From contig JAHISV010000003.1 in NCBI GenBank assembly GCA_018818065.1, forward strand, positions 1-64,000: DNA of 64,000 bases, read 5' to 3'. Position numbers and translations under genes: made by a program. Positions 54,449 through 64,000 of the stretch are shown here, piece by piece; within the stretch, counting starts at the first letter, position 1; each line of letters begins with the position of its first letter. Under the pieces are notes generated by a model. It was not told the DNA's origin. It saw only the letters and a program-made list of their open reading frames with translations, and did no database searches. Source of the DNA: Bacteroidota bacterium (GTDB lineage: Bacteria; Bacteroidota; Ignavibacteria; Ignavibacteriales; Melioribacteraceae).

Positions 54449-55384
54449 ATGTTCTCAGGTCCATCCGAAAATACCGGCACAGTAGATATGGTGATGCTTT
54501 ATATAGTAGGCGTTAGTGTTTTACTATTAGTGGGCATTACTATCACTATGATATATTTTGTTTTTAAGTACAATCGTAAGAAGGGGCACAAACCTGTTGA
54601 TATTCATGGCAATGTGTGGCTGGAAATTCTTTGGATTGCAATACCTACAATTTTAGTTTTATCCATGTTTTATTATGGCTATAACGGATTCGTTGTAATG
54701 AGGACCATTCCGGAGAACGCCATGGAAATTAAGGTAACAGCAAGGATGTGGGAATGGAAGTTCGATTATGAAAATGGAAAGAGCTCTGATACTTTGTATG
54801 TCCCGGTAGGGCAACCCATTAATTTGGTTATGGAATCGGTAGATGTTAATCATTCATTATTTATTCCTGCTTTCAGGATAAAGGAAGATGTAATTGCCGG
54901 AATTAAAACTCATTTAGGGTTTACAGCTGATGAAGCAGGCACCTACATTATTACTTGTGCAGAATATTGCGGACTGAAACACTCCATGATGTATACTGCC
55001 GTAAAAGCTTTACCGCTCACCGAATTTAATAACTGGCTGGAAGGTAAAACTGAAAAACAGATAATTGATGAAAGTGTAAGTCTGCTGGCAGAAAAGTTGA
55101 ACGTTGGTTTGTTACACGACAAAGGGTGCATCACATGTCATTCACTTGATGGAAGTATAAAACAGGCTCCTTCTTTTCTGGCCATCAATGGCAGAAAAAC
55201 TGTGATTCTTGAGGGTGGTGAGGAAAGAACTATCACTGTAGATGATAACTATCTCAGAAAATCTATTATGGATCCTTATTCTGAAATAGTAAAAGGCTAT
55301 CCCGCAATTATGCCTGAGCAAAAAAGAATGTTAAATGAAGATGAAGTCAATCAAATTATTGGAATATTGAAAGCACTAAATTGA
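54449..55384 (+). CDS. ctaC: Cytochrome c oxidase subunit II with fused cytochrome c (caa3 type)
   Basis: 311 residues. ATG 54449 is chosen, with GAGG 6 bases upstream; an in-frame TTG at 54437 is less likely. Two membrane helices, then the CuA domain with NHSLFIPAFRIKED and CAEYCGLKHSMM holding all the copper ligands, and a C-terminal cytochrome c with haem site CITCHS (about 225) and Met near PAIMPEQKR. Gene order I-III-IV-II differs from the common II-I-III. Confidence 0.95.
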   Translation: MFSGPSENTGTVDMVMLYIVGVSVLLLVGITITMIYFVFKYNRKKGHKPVDIHGNVWLEILWIAIPTILVLSMFYYGYNGFVVMRTIPENAMEIKVTARMWEWKFDYENGKSSDTLYVPVGQPINLVMESVDVNHSLFIPAFRIKEDVIAGIKTHLGFTADEAGTYIITCAEYCGLKHSMMYTAVKALPLTEFNNWLEGKTEKQIIDESVSLLAEKLNVGLLHDKGCITCHSLDGSIKQAPSFLAINGRKTVILEGGEERTITVDDNYLRKSIMDPYSEIVKGYPAIMPEQKRMLNEDEVNQIIGILKALN

Positions 55385-56256
55385 GCAAGAGAATTAAAAA
55401 CTTAATAAATATTTTTCTGGAATTAGGTAAAGTTAGAATCACTTTTTTTGTCGCGATTTCTACAAGTATGGGTTACGTTCTTTATAGTAATGAACTTGAT
55501 TGGAACATGGCATTAGTAGGTTTTGGCGTGTTTGTGTTAGCTGTGGCTTCATCCGCACTTAACCATTATCAGGAGCGTGATACCGACGCATTAATGGACA
55601 GGACGAAAGGAAGACCAATTCCAGCAGGAAAGATAAAGCCGGGTAATGTATTATTGTTCTTTCTTATTGCCGGATCAGCTGGTTTGTTTATTGTCTACTC
55701 AATTGGTGGACTTTTCGCCTTCTTTCTTGGAATATTAGCCCTGATTTGGTATAACGTAATATATACACCAATGAAGAAAAAATATGCCATGGCGGTTGTT
55801 CCGGGCTCTTTAATCGGTGCAATTCCTCCCATGATTGGATGGGTGAGTGCCGGCGGAGGGTTAAATAATCATGAAATTCAGGCCTTTGCTTTGTTCTTTT
55901 TTATCTGGCAAATTCCACATTTTTGGTTATTACTTCTTATTTATGGAAAAGATTATGAGAAGGCGGGATTTCCTACTTTGACAGGGGTTTTTAGCAGTAA
56001 ACAGCTAAGTAGAATAACTTTTGTATGGATTTCAGCTCTTGCAGTAAGCAGTCTGCTCATTCCATTATTTAGTATTTCTAAAAGTTACTATTCCTTGGCA
56101 GCGTTGATCATTGCTAGTATTTACCTGCTTTTTAAGTCAAGAGAAATTCTTAAGCCTGTGCTTGAAAAGACTCGTATCAGGAAAATGTTTTTAGTTGTTA
56201 ATCTGTTCGTTTTAATTGTTGTAGCGGTAATTTCTGTAGAAAAATTAATATTGTAA
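55381..56256 (+). CDS. ctaB: Protoheme IX farnesyltransferase (haem o synthase)
   Basis: 291 residues, UbiA-type. The TTG start overlaps the previous stop. Asp-rich NHYQERDTDALMDRTKGRPIPAG is intact, with nine membrane helices. It makes haem o for the oxidase; ctaA is not in the window. Confidence 0.95.
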   Translation: MSKRIKNLINIFLELGKVRITFFVAISTSMGYVLYSNELDWNMALVGFGVFVLAVASSALNHYQERDTDALMDRTKGRPIPAGKIKPGNVLLFFLIAGSAGLFIVYSIGGLFAFFLGILALIWYNVIYTPMKKKYAMAVVPGSLIGAIPPMIGWVSAGGGLNNHEIQAFALFFFIWQIPHFWLLLLIYGKDYEKAGFPTLTGVFSSKQLSRITFVWISALAVSSLLIPLFSISKSYYSLAALIIASIYLLFKSREILKPVLEKTRIRKMFLVVNLFVLIVVAVISVEKLIL

Positions 56257-56271
56257 CAAGAGAGGAATCAA

Positions 56272-57618
56272 ATGGAATTTATTGATGGTGCAGTGTTACC
56301 TCAGTCATATCATCATTTAGAATTGGTGAGATATTTATTGATGCTGACCTTCGTATTGTTTATGCCTTACGTCAGTATATTACTGGGTACTCTTGGCTAC
56401 TCTCTTTGGTTCGATAGAAAAGCTGTAACTGCCGGCAATAAAGATTATTCTTACCTTTCAAAAAAGATGATAGATTTCGCAACAGGTGGTAAAGGTATGC
56501 CTTATGGATTAGGTATTGTACCGCTTGTAAGTGCTTTGTTCGGATATGCTCAATTACTGCATAGTAATTCTAATGTTGTTCTTGAGGCTTTATTCGTTGC
56601 CATAATTCTTTTAGCTGTTGCTCTCGTATTTTTATATAAGTATAAAGCTGATTTACACTATAAAGATCTTCTTAAAGTTGACAGCCGGTATGATCAAACC
56701 TATCTAAAAGAAGAGGCTGCGGCAATGCGTTCTGTTTTGCAAAAGAATTATCAAAAGCACGGAAAGCGTGCTCTTGTCTTCCTTCTGTTATCTGTACTAT
56801 TGGTGATAAGCGTTATTTCAAGTGTATCATCGTTGATTCAACTTGAGAAAACAACTAACATATTTGGACTTATGTTCTCAATCTCCACATGGGTAAATTT
56901 CATATTTTTGCTATTCTTCAGCCTCAGTATCGGCTCGGTCGTATTTGTTTATCTCCGAAAGGATCATCCAGCTGATGATATTAGTGAAGTATCAGAAAAA
57001 AAATTACAATCCGGAATTATGCAAACCGGCATAGTTTCCACGATATTATCATTAGTCTTTCTTGCGCTTGGAATGATATTAGTCCCAACCGAAGGCAAAA
57101 GTGAAAATATCTTTATTCTTTTTGTTTTGTTAGCCATTGTTTCACTCTCCATTTCCAGCATGTACTATCTTATGATTAAGGATGGAAATTACCGTTTTGC
57201 TAATGCCTCCTTATTTTTTACTCTCACCTTAATCATACTTTTTGTGGTTAAGGATAATATCGCATTTGCAACCTCAGCCGATAAACATTTTCAGGTTATG
57301 AACGCTGAATACGAGGTTCACCATTCTGAGATGTTAGCCTCAATGGGTGTTGCCGCCGTTGAAATTAGTGGTGAAGATATTTACAATGGCAAATGTATAG
57401 CCTGTCATCAGTTCGATAAAAAAGTCGTAGGTCCTCCTTACAATTCCGTATTGGGTAAATATGAGGGAAAACAGGAGGATTTGGTTAAATACATACTCAA
57501 TCCTCAAAAGATTGATACTAACTATCCAGCTATGCCGAACCAGGGTTTAAAACCTAATGAAGCGAGAGCAATAGCTGAGTATATTGTCTCTGTTTATAAG
57601 CAAAGCGGGACAAAATAG
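56272..57618 (+). CDS. Polytopic membrane protein with C-terminal cytochrome c domain
   Basis: 448 residues. About eight membrane helices in the first 340 residues are followed by a monoheme domain with CIACHQF near 375 and a distal Met in NYPAMPNQGLKP near 425. The membrane part matches no oxidase or reductase I can name; one His pair (SYHHLELVRYLL) sits at the start of helix 1. The end of the respiratory operon. It could be a quinol or cytochrome c hub. Family unknown to me. Confidence 0.75.
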   Translation: MEFIDGAVLPQSYHHLELVRYLLMLTFVLFMPYVSILLGTLGYSLWFDRKAVTAGNKDYSYLSKKMIDFATGGKGMPYGLGIVPLVSALFGYAQLLHSNSNVVLEALFVAIILLAVALVFLYKYKADLHYKDLLKVDSRYDQTYLKEEAAAMRSVLQKNYQKHGKRALVFLLLSVLLVISVISSVSSLIQLEKTTNIFGLMFSISTWVNFIFLLFFSLSIGSVVFVYLRKDHPADDISEVSEKKLQSGIMQTGIVSTILSLVFLALGMILVPTEGKSENIFILFVLLAIVSLSISSMYYLMIKDGNYRFANASLFFTLTLIILFVVKDNIAFATSADKHFQVMNAEYEVHHSEMLASMGVAAVEISGEDIYNGKCIACHQFDKKVVGPPYNSVLGKYEGKQEDLVKYILNPQKIDTNYPAMPNQGLKPNEARAIAEYIVSVYKQSGTK

Positions 57619-57689
57619 TTAGCATTTCAACTGCCATCATAATTTCTTAAATTCGTTAGACGTATTTTATAAACTATTTAGCTGAATTG

Positions 57690-58547
57690 ATGTTAACTGT
57701 CCTCGAAGCAATAAAACTATCTACCGAGTATCTCGAAAAAAAGGGAATAGAGTCCCCCAGAACTAATGCTGAATTATTTCTCGCGGATATTATCGGGTGT
57801 AAGAGACTTGATTTGTACCTAAAATTTGATCGTCCCGTTTCTGAAGATGAAAGATTGAAATACAGAGAATTTATTGCGAGAAGAGGGAAGTTGGAACCAC
57901 TCCAATATATTTTAGGCTATGTTGAGTTTTATGGTTTGAAATTTTTTGTTGACCCTTCCGTTCTCATTCCCAGGCAGGAGACAGAAATTCTTGTAGAAAA
58001 AATCATTAATGAAAACAAGAACATGGATTCAATTAGAGTTCTTGATATTGGTACAGGTACCGGTAATATACCTGTATCTCTTAGAAAGAATCTTCCTTCT
58101 TTTAAGTTTCTCACCATCGATATTTCGTCTAAAGCAATTGATATTGCAAAAAAGAATATCAAGTTACATGAATTTGAAGATGATGTTGAAGTAATGCATT
58201 TTGATATACTCAATGGGCAGTCCATTGAGCAACTTGGGAAGTTTGATATGATCGTTTCAAACCCGCCCTATGTTGATGAAGAACAATACAACACATTACA
58301 AAAAGAAATTACTGAGCATGAGCCAAAGGAAGCCGTGAGTGACTTTGGCGATGGATATAGTTTTTATAAAAAAATATCGGAGTTATCTACGCAATTGCTC
58401 AATCCCAAGGGCAAGATTTATTTTGAGGTTGGTATTGGGCAGGCTGATAGGGTGAAGGATTTACTAGCCGATAACGGAATGTCTTTCATTACTTCCCACA
58501 AGGATTATCTGGATATTGACCGCGTTGTTTATGGAGAGATAGGATGA
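57690..58547 (+). CDS. prmC: Peptide chain release factor N5-glutamine methyltransferase
   Basis: 285 residues. An N-terminal helical RF-binding domain, [15 protein letters not shown] for SAM binding and the NPPYVDE catalytic motif are present, with [12 protein letters not shown] before them. It methylates the GGQ Gln of RF1/RF2. ATG 57690 is preferred to the TTG one codon earlier. dtd overlaps by ATGA. Confidence 0.95.
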   Translation: MLTVLEAIKLSTEYLEKKGIESPRTNAELFLADIIGCKRLDLYLKFDRPVSEDERLKYREFIARRGKLEPLQYILGYVEFYGLKFFVDPSVLIPRQETEILVEKIINENKNMDSIRVLDIGTGTGNIPVSLRKNLPSFKFLTIDISSKAIDIAKKNIKLHEFEDDVEVMHFDILNGQSIEQLGKFDMIVSNPPYVDEEQYNTLQKEITEHEPKEAVSDFGDGYSFYKKISELSTQLLNPKGKIYFEVGIGQADRVKDLLADNGMSFITSHKDYLDIDRVVYGEIG

Positions 58548-59002
58548 GAGCCCTGGTACAAAGAGTTTCTGAAGGCGGAGTGTTCATAAAGTCAGAAAAC
58601 TATTCCGCTGAGATTGGCAAAGGGATGGTGATTCTGCTGGGTGTAAGCGTTACAGATACCGAAGCGGACATGGAATTTGTAGCTGATAAGTGCAGCAACT
58701 TAAGAATATTTGAAGATGAAAATGAGAAGATGAACCTTTCACTAAAAGATATAGACGGTGAAGTTCTCGTTATTTCACAGTTTACATTATACGGTGATGC
58801 ACGGAAGGGAAACAGACCAAGTTTTATTGAAGCCGCGCAACCCGAGTTGGCGAATGATCTCTATGAAAAATTTGTTGCACGAATGAAAAGCAATATTGGT
58901 GAAGAAAAAGTTAAGACAGGTATCTTTGCAGCCATGATGGACATAAAGATTATGAATGATGGACCAGTAACTATTTTAGTAGAATCGAAAGACAAGAAGT
59001 AA
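58544..59002 (+). CDS. dtd: D-aminoacyl-tRNA deacylase
   Basis: 152 residues. [13 protein letters not shown], the catalytic [17 protein letters not shown] and the C-terminal GPVTILVES (Gly-cisPro motif) are intact. It removes D-amino acids and glycine from mischarged tRNAs. The next ATG abuts its stop. Confidence 0.96.
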   Translation: MRALVQRVSEGGVFIKSENYSAEIGKGMVILLGVSVTDTEADMEFVADKCSNLRIFEDENEKMNLSLKDIDGEVLVISQFTLYGDARKGNRPSFIEAAQPELANDLYEKFVARMKSNIGEEKVKTGIFAAMMDIKIMNDGPVTILVESKDKK

Positions 59003-59908
59003 ATGCACTCAACGATACTGATATTTCTTGATGGTGTGGGAATCGGCGAAAAAGACCCCATGGTAAATCCATTCTTTAAAAATAAATTTAAAACCTTTTA
59101 TGAAATTTTTGGCGAAACGCCTCACCTTGGTAATCAAAGAATTGAGAGCAAAGAAGCTTTTATTTTCCCAACAGATGCGTGCATGGGTGTAGATGGTTTA
59201 CCGCAAAGCGGAACGGGGCAGACTTCGATATTTGCGGGATTTAATGCGCCAAAATTTATCGGCAAACATTTTGGTCCATACCCGTATTCTACTCTGGTCC
59301 CTGAGCTTGAAAAGAAGAATATCTGGAAGGAGTTTCTGGACAGAGGAATGAACCCTACTTTTCTGAACGCCTATCCAAAAGTATTTTTTGATTATATCAA
59401 TTCCGGCAGAAAAAGATTAAGTGTGACTTCACTCAGCTGTCTGCTTACCGGAGTGAGACTCTATACTCCAACTGATTTAAGAAATGGAAAAGGGCTAAGT
59501 GCTGAGATTGATAACAGCAGGTGGGTGGAAAGACTTAATTACAATTTACCCATTATAAAGTCTGAGACTGCAGCCAGGCGGTTACTCAGAATCTCTGATA
59601 AACATGAACTAACGGTCTTTGAGTTTTTCTATACAGACCATTTTGGGCATGGACGGCACCCGGATATATTCGACTATACTTTAAATGTGCTTGACAATTT
59701 TCTGTATACAGTAATAAAAAACATCGGTAACCGAACACTTATTATTTGCTCCGATCACGGTAACCTTGAAGATATCTCCGTAAAATCACATACGAGAAAC
59801 CCATCCCTTACAATCACTGCTGGGAAACATTCTGAGCTGCTATCTAACAAAATAAAATCTTTGTATGATATTAAACATAGCATACTTGATTTATACCAAG
59901 GTAGCTAA
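59003..59908 (+). CDS. Alkaline-phosphatase-superfamily metalloenzyme
   Basis: 301 residues. Metal-site features of the AlkP/phosphoglycerate-mutase fold are FLDGVGIGEKDP (Asp9), QSGTGQTS with the nucleophile Thr or Ser (about 72-79), YTDHFGHGRHPD (about 212) and CSDHGNLED (about 249). It is smaller than cofactor-independent phosphoglycerate mutase and lacks its transferase insert as far as I can see. The substrate is unknown; phosphate-ester or phosphonate hydrolysis is possible. Coupled to dtd. Confidence 0.65.
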   Translation: MHSTILIFLDGVGIGEKDPMVNPFFKNKFKTFYEIFGETPHLGNQRIESKEAFIFPTDACMGVDGLPQSGTGQTSIFAGFNAPKFIGKHFGPYPYSTLVPELEKKNIWKEFLDRGMNPTFLNAYPKVFFDYINSGRKRLSVTSLSCLLTGVRLYTPTDLRNGKGLSAEIDNSRWVERLNYNLPIIKSETAARRLLRISDKHELTVFEFFYTDHFGHGRHPDIFDYTLNVLDNFLYTVIKNIGNRTLIICSDHGNLEDISVKSHTRNPSLTITAGKHSELLSNKIKSLYDIKHSILDLYQGS

Positions 59909-59977
59909 GACTGATTAAACTAAAGTAATTGCTATTGACGTAGCATGATTATTTTGTTTTGTTAATAGGATAAACTG

Positions 59978-62365
59978 ATGCTCAAATATCCATTGATAAA
60001 ATTTGTGATCCCTTTTATTTGCGGAATAATATTCTCACGGATATTGGATGCTGCTCACTTTGATCTGCTGATGATTACTGGTTGTTCTTTTCTACTTCTC
60101 ATAATTGCACAGTTTTTGCAAAAAGGGAAAAAACAATATTTATCCACTCTAATTGTTTACATAACAATCGCTTTAGCCGGTGCTTCTTACCATGCATTTT
60201 CAAATATTAATCCTGTTAAATACCCGTTCGAAGAAACCAAGTATAAGGATGCTGTAGTAACAGGCAAAGTTGAAGAAATAAAATTACCTGCTGATAACTA
60301 TTTCAAATTTATTGTGTCAACTGACTCAATTCAGGTCGGTCATATTGCAAAAGCAGTCTCTTTTAAATTACTTGTTAGAGTATTCCATGAGGATAGTAAA
60401 TCAGAGTATAATTCACTCCAAATTGGAAACAAGGTTGTTCTTGATGGTACCTTTAAGAAAGGGCGTACACAACGTAATCCAGGCGAATACGATTATCAGG
60501 CTTATCTTGAAAGTATTGGCATACATGCGCTCCTTGATATGTATGAGGTGAATAAGATTGAAATTATTGATTCCTCAACATCATTCTTTCAGAATAATAT
60601 TCACAATGCCAGAAGATCCATTGATCAAAAAATTAATGAGCTGCATAACATAAATACTGCATCACTTCTGAGAGGTCTGCTACTTGCCGATAAATCACTG
60701 ATTGATTACAATCTTAAAGACAGTTACATAAACGCAGGTGTAGTGCATGTTCTGGCTGTATCAGGACTTCATGTAGGTTACATCATCATTATTTTTCTTT
60801 TCATGTTTAACAGGCTGAATATAAAAGTAAGATACGTTCTAACAATCTTTGGTCTTTTCGCTTTTCTGATCATAACAGGATCACCAGCTTCGGTATTCAG
60901 AGCAACAATTATGGCGGCTGTATTACTTCTATCGGGTATGGGGACACGTAAGTATAATGCCATAAATTCATTAGCTTTTGCCGCTTTAATTCTTTTGGTA
61001 CTTGATCCGAATCAGTTATTTATGCCAGGATTTCAGCTGTCATTCTCAGCTGTTCTATCTATTCTTATTATTTATCCGGTAATCCAAAAATCAATTCTTT
61101 CATGGGGAATTGAGAACAAAATAATCAAATATATTCTGCTATTTTTTGGTGTGTCATTATCCGCACAGATAGGAACACTTCCACTAACCTTATTTTATTT
61201 TGCGAAACTACAAGTACTATCACTGTTTGCTAATCTAATAGTAATACCTATAATTGGTATTGTTGTAGCTCTGGGAATATTTACACTTTTCTTATCAGTT
61301 ACCTTTCCATTTCTGGCTCCCCTGTATGCCTCAGCAAGTGAGTTCTGGGTATTTGTTATGAACCATTTTATCTTGTTAATAGGGAACACAGAATTTTCAT
61401 ACATCGATGTTACACAGTTCTCTGTTTATGATTCTCTGATTTTTTATGTTGCAGCGATATTCTCCTATTACTTCCTCAAGGTATTTCGATTTTATAAATC
61501 CAGATTTATCGTAATTCCAATATTGCTGGTATTGTTTTTATTGTTTTCGCGACTGGATAATACTGATTTACTTCCGGATGGTAAGTTGTCTATTCTGATG
61601 ATTGACGTTGGTCAGGGGGATAGTTTTATCCTACGTTTTCCAAACGGTGAGACTGCTCTTATTGATGGGGGCGACCGCTCTGAGTATTTTGATAACGGTG
61701 GACGTGTGATCCTCCCACTTTTACAATACCTTGGGATTGATAAGATAGATTATGGTGTAATTACCCATCTTGATTCCGATCATTATGGTGGTTATATCTC
61801 CCTCATTCGTCAAATAAAAATCGGCAGTCTTTACAAACCATATTTGAGAGAGAAAACGAAGACTGATAATCAACTGGAGGAACTTCTGTCATTGAATAAA
61901 ATTACGATTCAGTATTTCCACAAAGATACTTTACAGATTGCGAATGCAAGACTATACATACTCAATGATACGACTTATGCTGGTTATGATTCTTTTGATA
62001 CAAACAATAAAAGTGGCGTCATAAAACTTGTACACGGAGAGAATAAAATTATCTTTATGGGTGATGCTGAAAAGCCAGTCGAGGATTATCTTATCAAAAG
62101 ATACGGTGATTTTTTACAGTCAGATATCTTAAAAGTCGGACACCATGGAAGTAAAACCAGTAGCACAACCAGGTTTTTAGATCTCGTGAAACCCAAATAT
62201 GGATTAATTAGTGTGGGTGAACATAACCGATTTAATCATCCCAGCAAAACTGTCTTGGATAAATTAAAAGAAAAGAATATCTTGCCGCTTAGAACTGATG
62301 AATTGGGCGCAGTAATCATACAAAGTGATGGCAAGAGCTTTCAGTTTATCAATTGGAGAGATTAA
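59978..62365 (+). CDS. comEC: DNA internalisation protein ComEC/Rec2
   Basis: 795 residues. An N-terminal OB-like DUF4131 part with membrane helices, the competence domain (about 220-490, LLRGLLLADKSLI, AVSGLHVGYIII), and a C-terminal metallo-beta-lactamase domain with THLDSDHYGG and VGHHGSKTSS. It forms the inner-membrane channel for single-stranded DNA uptake, so natural competence is plausible. Confidence 0.95.
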   Translation: MLKYPLIKFVIPFICGIIFSRILDAAHFDLLMITGCSFLLLIIAQFLQKGKKQYLSTLIVYITIALAGASYHAFSNINPVKYPFEETKYKDAVVTGKVEEIKLPADNYFKFIVSTDSIQVGHIAKAVSFKLLVRVFHEDSKSEYNSLQIGNKVVLDGTFKKGRTQRNPGEYDYQAYLESIGIHALLDMYEVNKIEIIDSSTSFFQNNIHNARRSIDQKINELHNINTASLLRGLLLADKSLIDYNLKDSYINAGVVHVLAVSGLHVGYIIIIFLFMFNRLNIKVRYVLTIFGLFAFLIITGSPASVFRATIMAAVLLLSGMGTRKYNAINSLAFAALILLVLDPNQLFMPGFQLSFSAVLSILIIYPVIQKSILSWGIENKIIKYILLFFGVSLSAQIGTLPLTLFYFAKLQVLSLFANLIVIPIIGIVVALGIFTLFLSVTFPFLAPLYASASEFWVFVMNHFILLIGNTEFSYIDVTQFSVYDSLIFYVAAIFSYYFLKVFRFYKSRFIVIPILLVLFLLFSRLDNTDLLPDGKLSILMIDVGQGDSFILRFPNGETALIDGGDRSEYFDNGGRVILPLLQYLGIDKIDYGVITHLDSDHYGGYISLIRQIKIGSLYKPYLREKTKTDNQLEELLSLNKITIQYFHKDTLQIANARLYILNDTTYAGYDSFDTNNKSGVIKLVHGENKIIFMGDAEKPVEDYLIKRYGDFLQSDILKVGHHGSKTSSTTRFLDLVKPKYGLISVGEHNRFNHPSKTVLDKLKEKNILPLRTDELGAVIIQSDGKSFQFINWRD

Positions 62366-62391
62366 TTCTTAGAAGGATATTTTAAGCAAAT

Positions 62392-63411
62392 ATGACTCCT
62401 GAAATCATAAGAAACTACTCGTTGACTGACCTCAATACTTTCAATCTGGAAGTAGAAGCTGAATACTTCCTTGAATTATCCAAGCCTGGTGACTATAAAA
62501 TTGTTTTAGAAAATGAGTCTTTACACAAAAAACCGAAGTTGATTCTTGGTGGAGGAAGTAATATGCTTTTCACCGGAGATTACGAAGGTTTAGTTATTAA
62601 AAACTCTATTTCTGGAATTGAGGTGATTAAGGAGGATGGTAATTCTGTAATTATAGAAGTGGGTGCTGGTATTGTCTGGGATGACTTTGTAACATATTGC
62701 GTTGATAACAATTATTGGGGTGTTGAGAACCTTTCGCTGATCCCCGGTACTGTAGGAGCCGCACCAATCCAGAATATTGGTGCATACGGCGTTGAATTAT
62801 TTGATGTATTTCACTCTGCTAAAGGATTCTACTTGACCGACATGGAGGAGAAGGAATTCTATCGGGGTGATTGTGAGTTTGCCTATCGAAGTAGTGTATT
62901 TAAGAAAAAAATGAAGAATGAATTTTTAATTACTTCTGTACTCTTCGAGTTGAAAAAAAATGCAAGCCCCTTACTTGAATATGGTAATCTGAAAAATGCG
63001 GCGGCAAGTTACGGGGATCGTCTTTCTATAAAAGATATTAGTGAAATTGTAAAAATAACCAGGTCTAAAAAGTTGCCGGATCCTAAAAAATACGGTAATG
63101 TTGGAAGTTTCTTTAAGAATCCAATTGTTGGAATAAGTACTCTTGAAGACTTAAAAAGTAAGTATGATGACGTAGTGTGGTTTGATATTGACGAAACTAG
63201 TTTTAAGATTCCTGCTGCATGGTTAATTGAAAAAGCTGGGTGGAAAGGAGCAAAGTTTGGAAATGTTGGGACTTATAGTAAACAGGCTCTGGTAATAATT
63301 AACTATGGCGGTGCAACCGGAAGTGAGATACTCCATTACGCTGACATGGTTAAAGAATCTGTCGATGAAAAATTTCAAATATTACTCGAAGAAGAAGTAA
63401 ACATTATATAA
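62392..63411 (+). CDS. murB: UDP-N-acetylenolpyruvoylglucosamine reductase
   Basis: 339 residues, type I MurB length. FAD-binding GGGSNMLFTGDYEGLV, LSLIPGTVGAAPIQNIGAYGVEL, the Tyr-containing CEFAYRSSVFK of type I enzymes, and the proton-donor Ser in GNVGSFFKNP are present. It completes UDP-MurNAc synthesis. Confidence 0.96.
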   Translation: MTPEIIRNYSLTDLNTFNLEVEAEYFLELSKPGDYKIVLENESLHKKPKLILGGGSNMLFTGDYEGLVIKNSISGIEVIKEDGNSVIIEVGAGIVWDDFVTYCVDNNYWGVENLSLIPGTVGAAPIQNIGAYGVELFDVFHSAKGFYLTDMEEKEFYRGDCEFAYRSSVFKKKMKNEFLITSVLFELKKNASPLLEYGNLKNAAASYGDRLSIKDISEIVKITRSKKLPDPKKYGNVGSFFKNPIVGISTLEDLKSKYDDVVWFDIDETSFKIPAAWLIEKAGWKGAKFGNVGTYSKQALVIINYGGATGSEILHYADMVKESVDEKFQILLEEEVNII

Positions 63412-63444
63412 ATAACAAAGTGAAATAAATTATTAAGAGGAAAA

Positions 63445-64000
63445 ATGGGAGAGTTGGTTTCTAACTACGGTATCTTAATTGCGATAGCACTGGTAATATT
63501 AGGTGGTACGTTTAATTTTGTTGGGTATAGGTTTATAAATATCTGGAAGGTATTAACCGGAATTATAGTTGCCATTCCAGTAAGTGACATTTTATCAGAG
63601 CTACTTTTTCAATCGGATGCAACTGTAACTGTTTTTGTAATATGTGTTGCGGTTCTTGTCCTTTTAGTATTATTAATTGATAAGGTCTACTGGATATTTA
63701 ATGGACTCAGCGTTGCAGTTTATTTATTGATGTCATATAGTTTGTTTACAGGAGTCAGTTCCAGTCTTCTAATCTTTAGTATATTTTTCATCTTGCTGGG
63801 TTATTCTTCTTATAAACATCCTGTCTTTTTTGAAAGACTTGCCACTTCATTTGTTGGTGGTTTATTGGCAGTTTATGGTTTATTTCTACTCTTCTCTGGC
63901 GAATTTCTATCATCTGCTATTTCAACTGAGCTTGTCCTTTATTCTGTAATTGCCGCCATCGCTCTTGGTTTTGTTGGTTCAATTTACCAGTACTCGAAAT
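63445..64000 (+). CDS. Polytopic membrane protein, 3' truncated by the window end
   Basis: ATG 63445 follows AAGAGG. 185 codons are open to the window end without a stop. The protein is a run of six or seven hydrophobic helices in the visible part, with few charged residues, in the style of DUF4203/TMEM198-like proteins. No motif is diagnostic. The rest lies outside the window. Confidence 0.6.
   Translation, partial: MGELVSNYGILIAIALVILGGTFNFVGYRFINIWKVLTGIIVAIPVSDILSELLFQSDATVTVFVICVAVLVLLVLLIDKVYWIFNGLSVAVYLLMSYSLFTGVSSSLLIFSIFFILLGYSSYKHPVFFERLATSFVGGLLAVYGLFLLFSGEFLSSAISTELVLYSVIAAIALGFVGSIYQYSK

Overview
The window is a contiguous stretch of an AT-rich bacterial chromosome, most likely from the Ignavibacteriota or a neighbouring part of the Bacteroidota/Chlorobiota group. 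This rests on gene content read by eye: an alternative complex III plus caa3 oxidase operon, a fused FtcD, outer-membrane barrel and lipoprotein genes, ComEC and RNase Y. Many genes have clear GGAG-type ribosome binding sites, which fits Ignavibacteriota better than Bacteroidia proper. Genus-level assignment is not possible from sequence alone.

Bases 1 to about 14,783 look like the right-hand part of an accessory island. In order they hold the 3' end of a modification-methylase/specificity gene, an SMC-like ATPase, a stand-alone ppGpp-hydrolase-type HD protein, a HelD-type helicase, a five-gene peptide-modification cluster, a decayed second copy of the HD gene, and a large DEAD-box helicase paired with a SIR2-like protein. 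The peptide cluster has a 51-residue precursor too short for ordinary ORF calling, a radical SAM/SPASM enzyme, a small-molecule kinase-like protein, a GT9-type glycosyltransferase and a C39-like cysteine peptidase. The island ends at a 3' half of a CAT-anticodon tRNA followed by a terminator, the usual signature of integration into a tRNA gene. A 39-bp imperfect direct repeat brackets the HD pseudogene/helicase/SIR2 part.

From about 15.2 kb the window is conserved chromosome: tRNA-Leu(TAA), tRNA-Val(GAC) with two aberrant tandem 3'-half copies, then thrS-infC-rpmI-rplT, pheS-pheT, a ZapB-like coiled-coil gene, zapA, 6S RNA, rny, coaE, proline dehydrogenase, tsaD, mltG, an Ig-like lipoprotein, and ftcD facing hutI across a shared terminator. 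After glgA and gmhB come a lipoprotein, an outer-membrane barrel, a TPR protein, glyA, tatC and a polyprenyl synthase.

Bases 42.6 to 57.6 kb form one respiratory operon: pentaheme ActA, a 57-residue membrane peptide, ActB, ActC, an ActD-ActE fusion, ActF, a second membrane cytochrome c, SCO1, cytochrome c oxidase subunits I, III, IV and II (with fused haem c), haem o synthase and a polytopic cytochrome c. Together these would pass electrons from menaquinol through alternative complex III and cytochrome c domains to an A2-type haem-copper oxidase. The last part holds prmC, dtd, an alkaline-phosphatase-superfamily protein, comEC, murB and a membrane protein cut by the window end.
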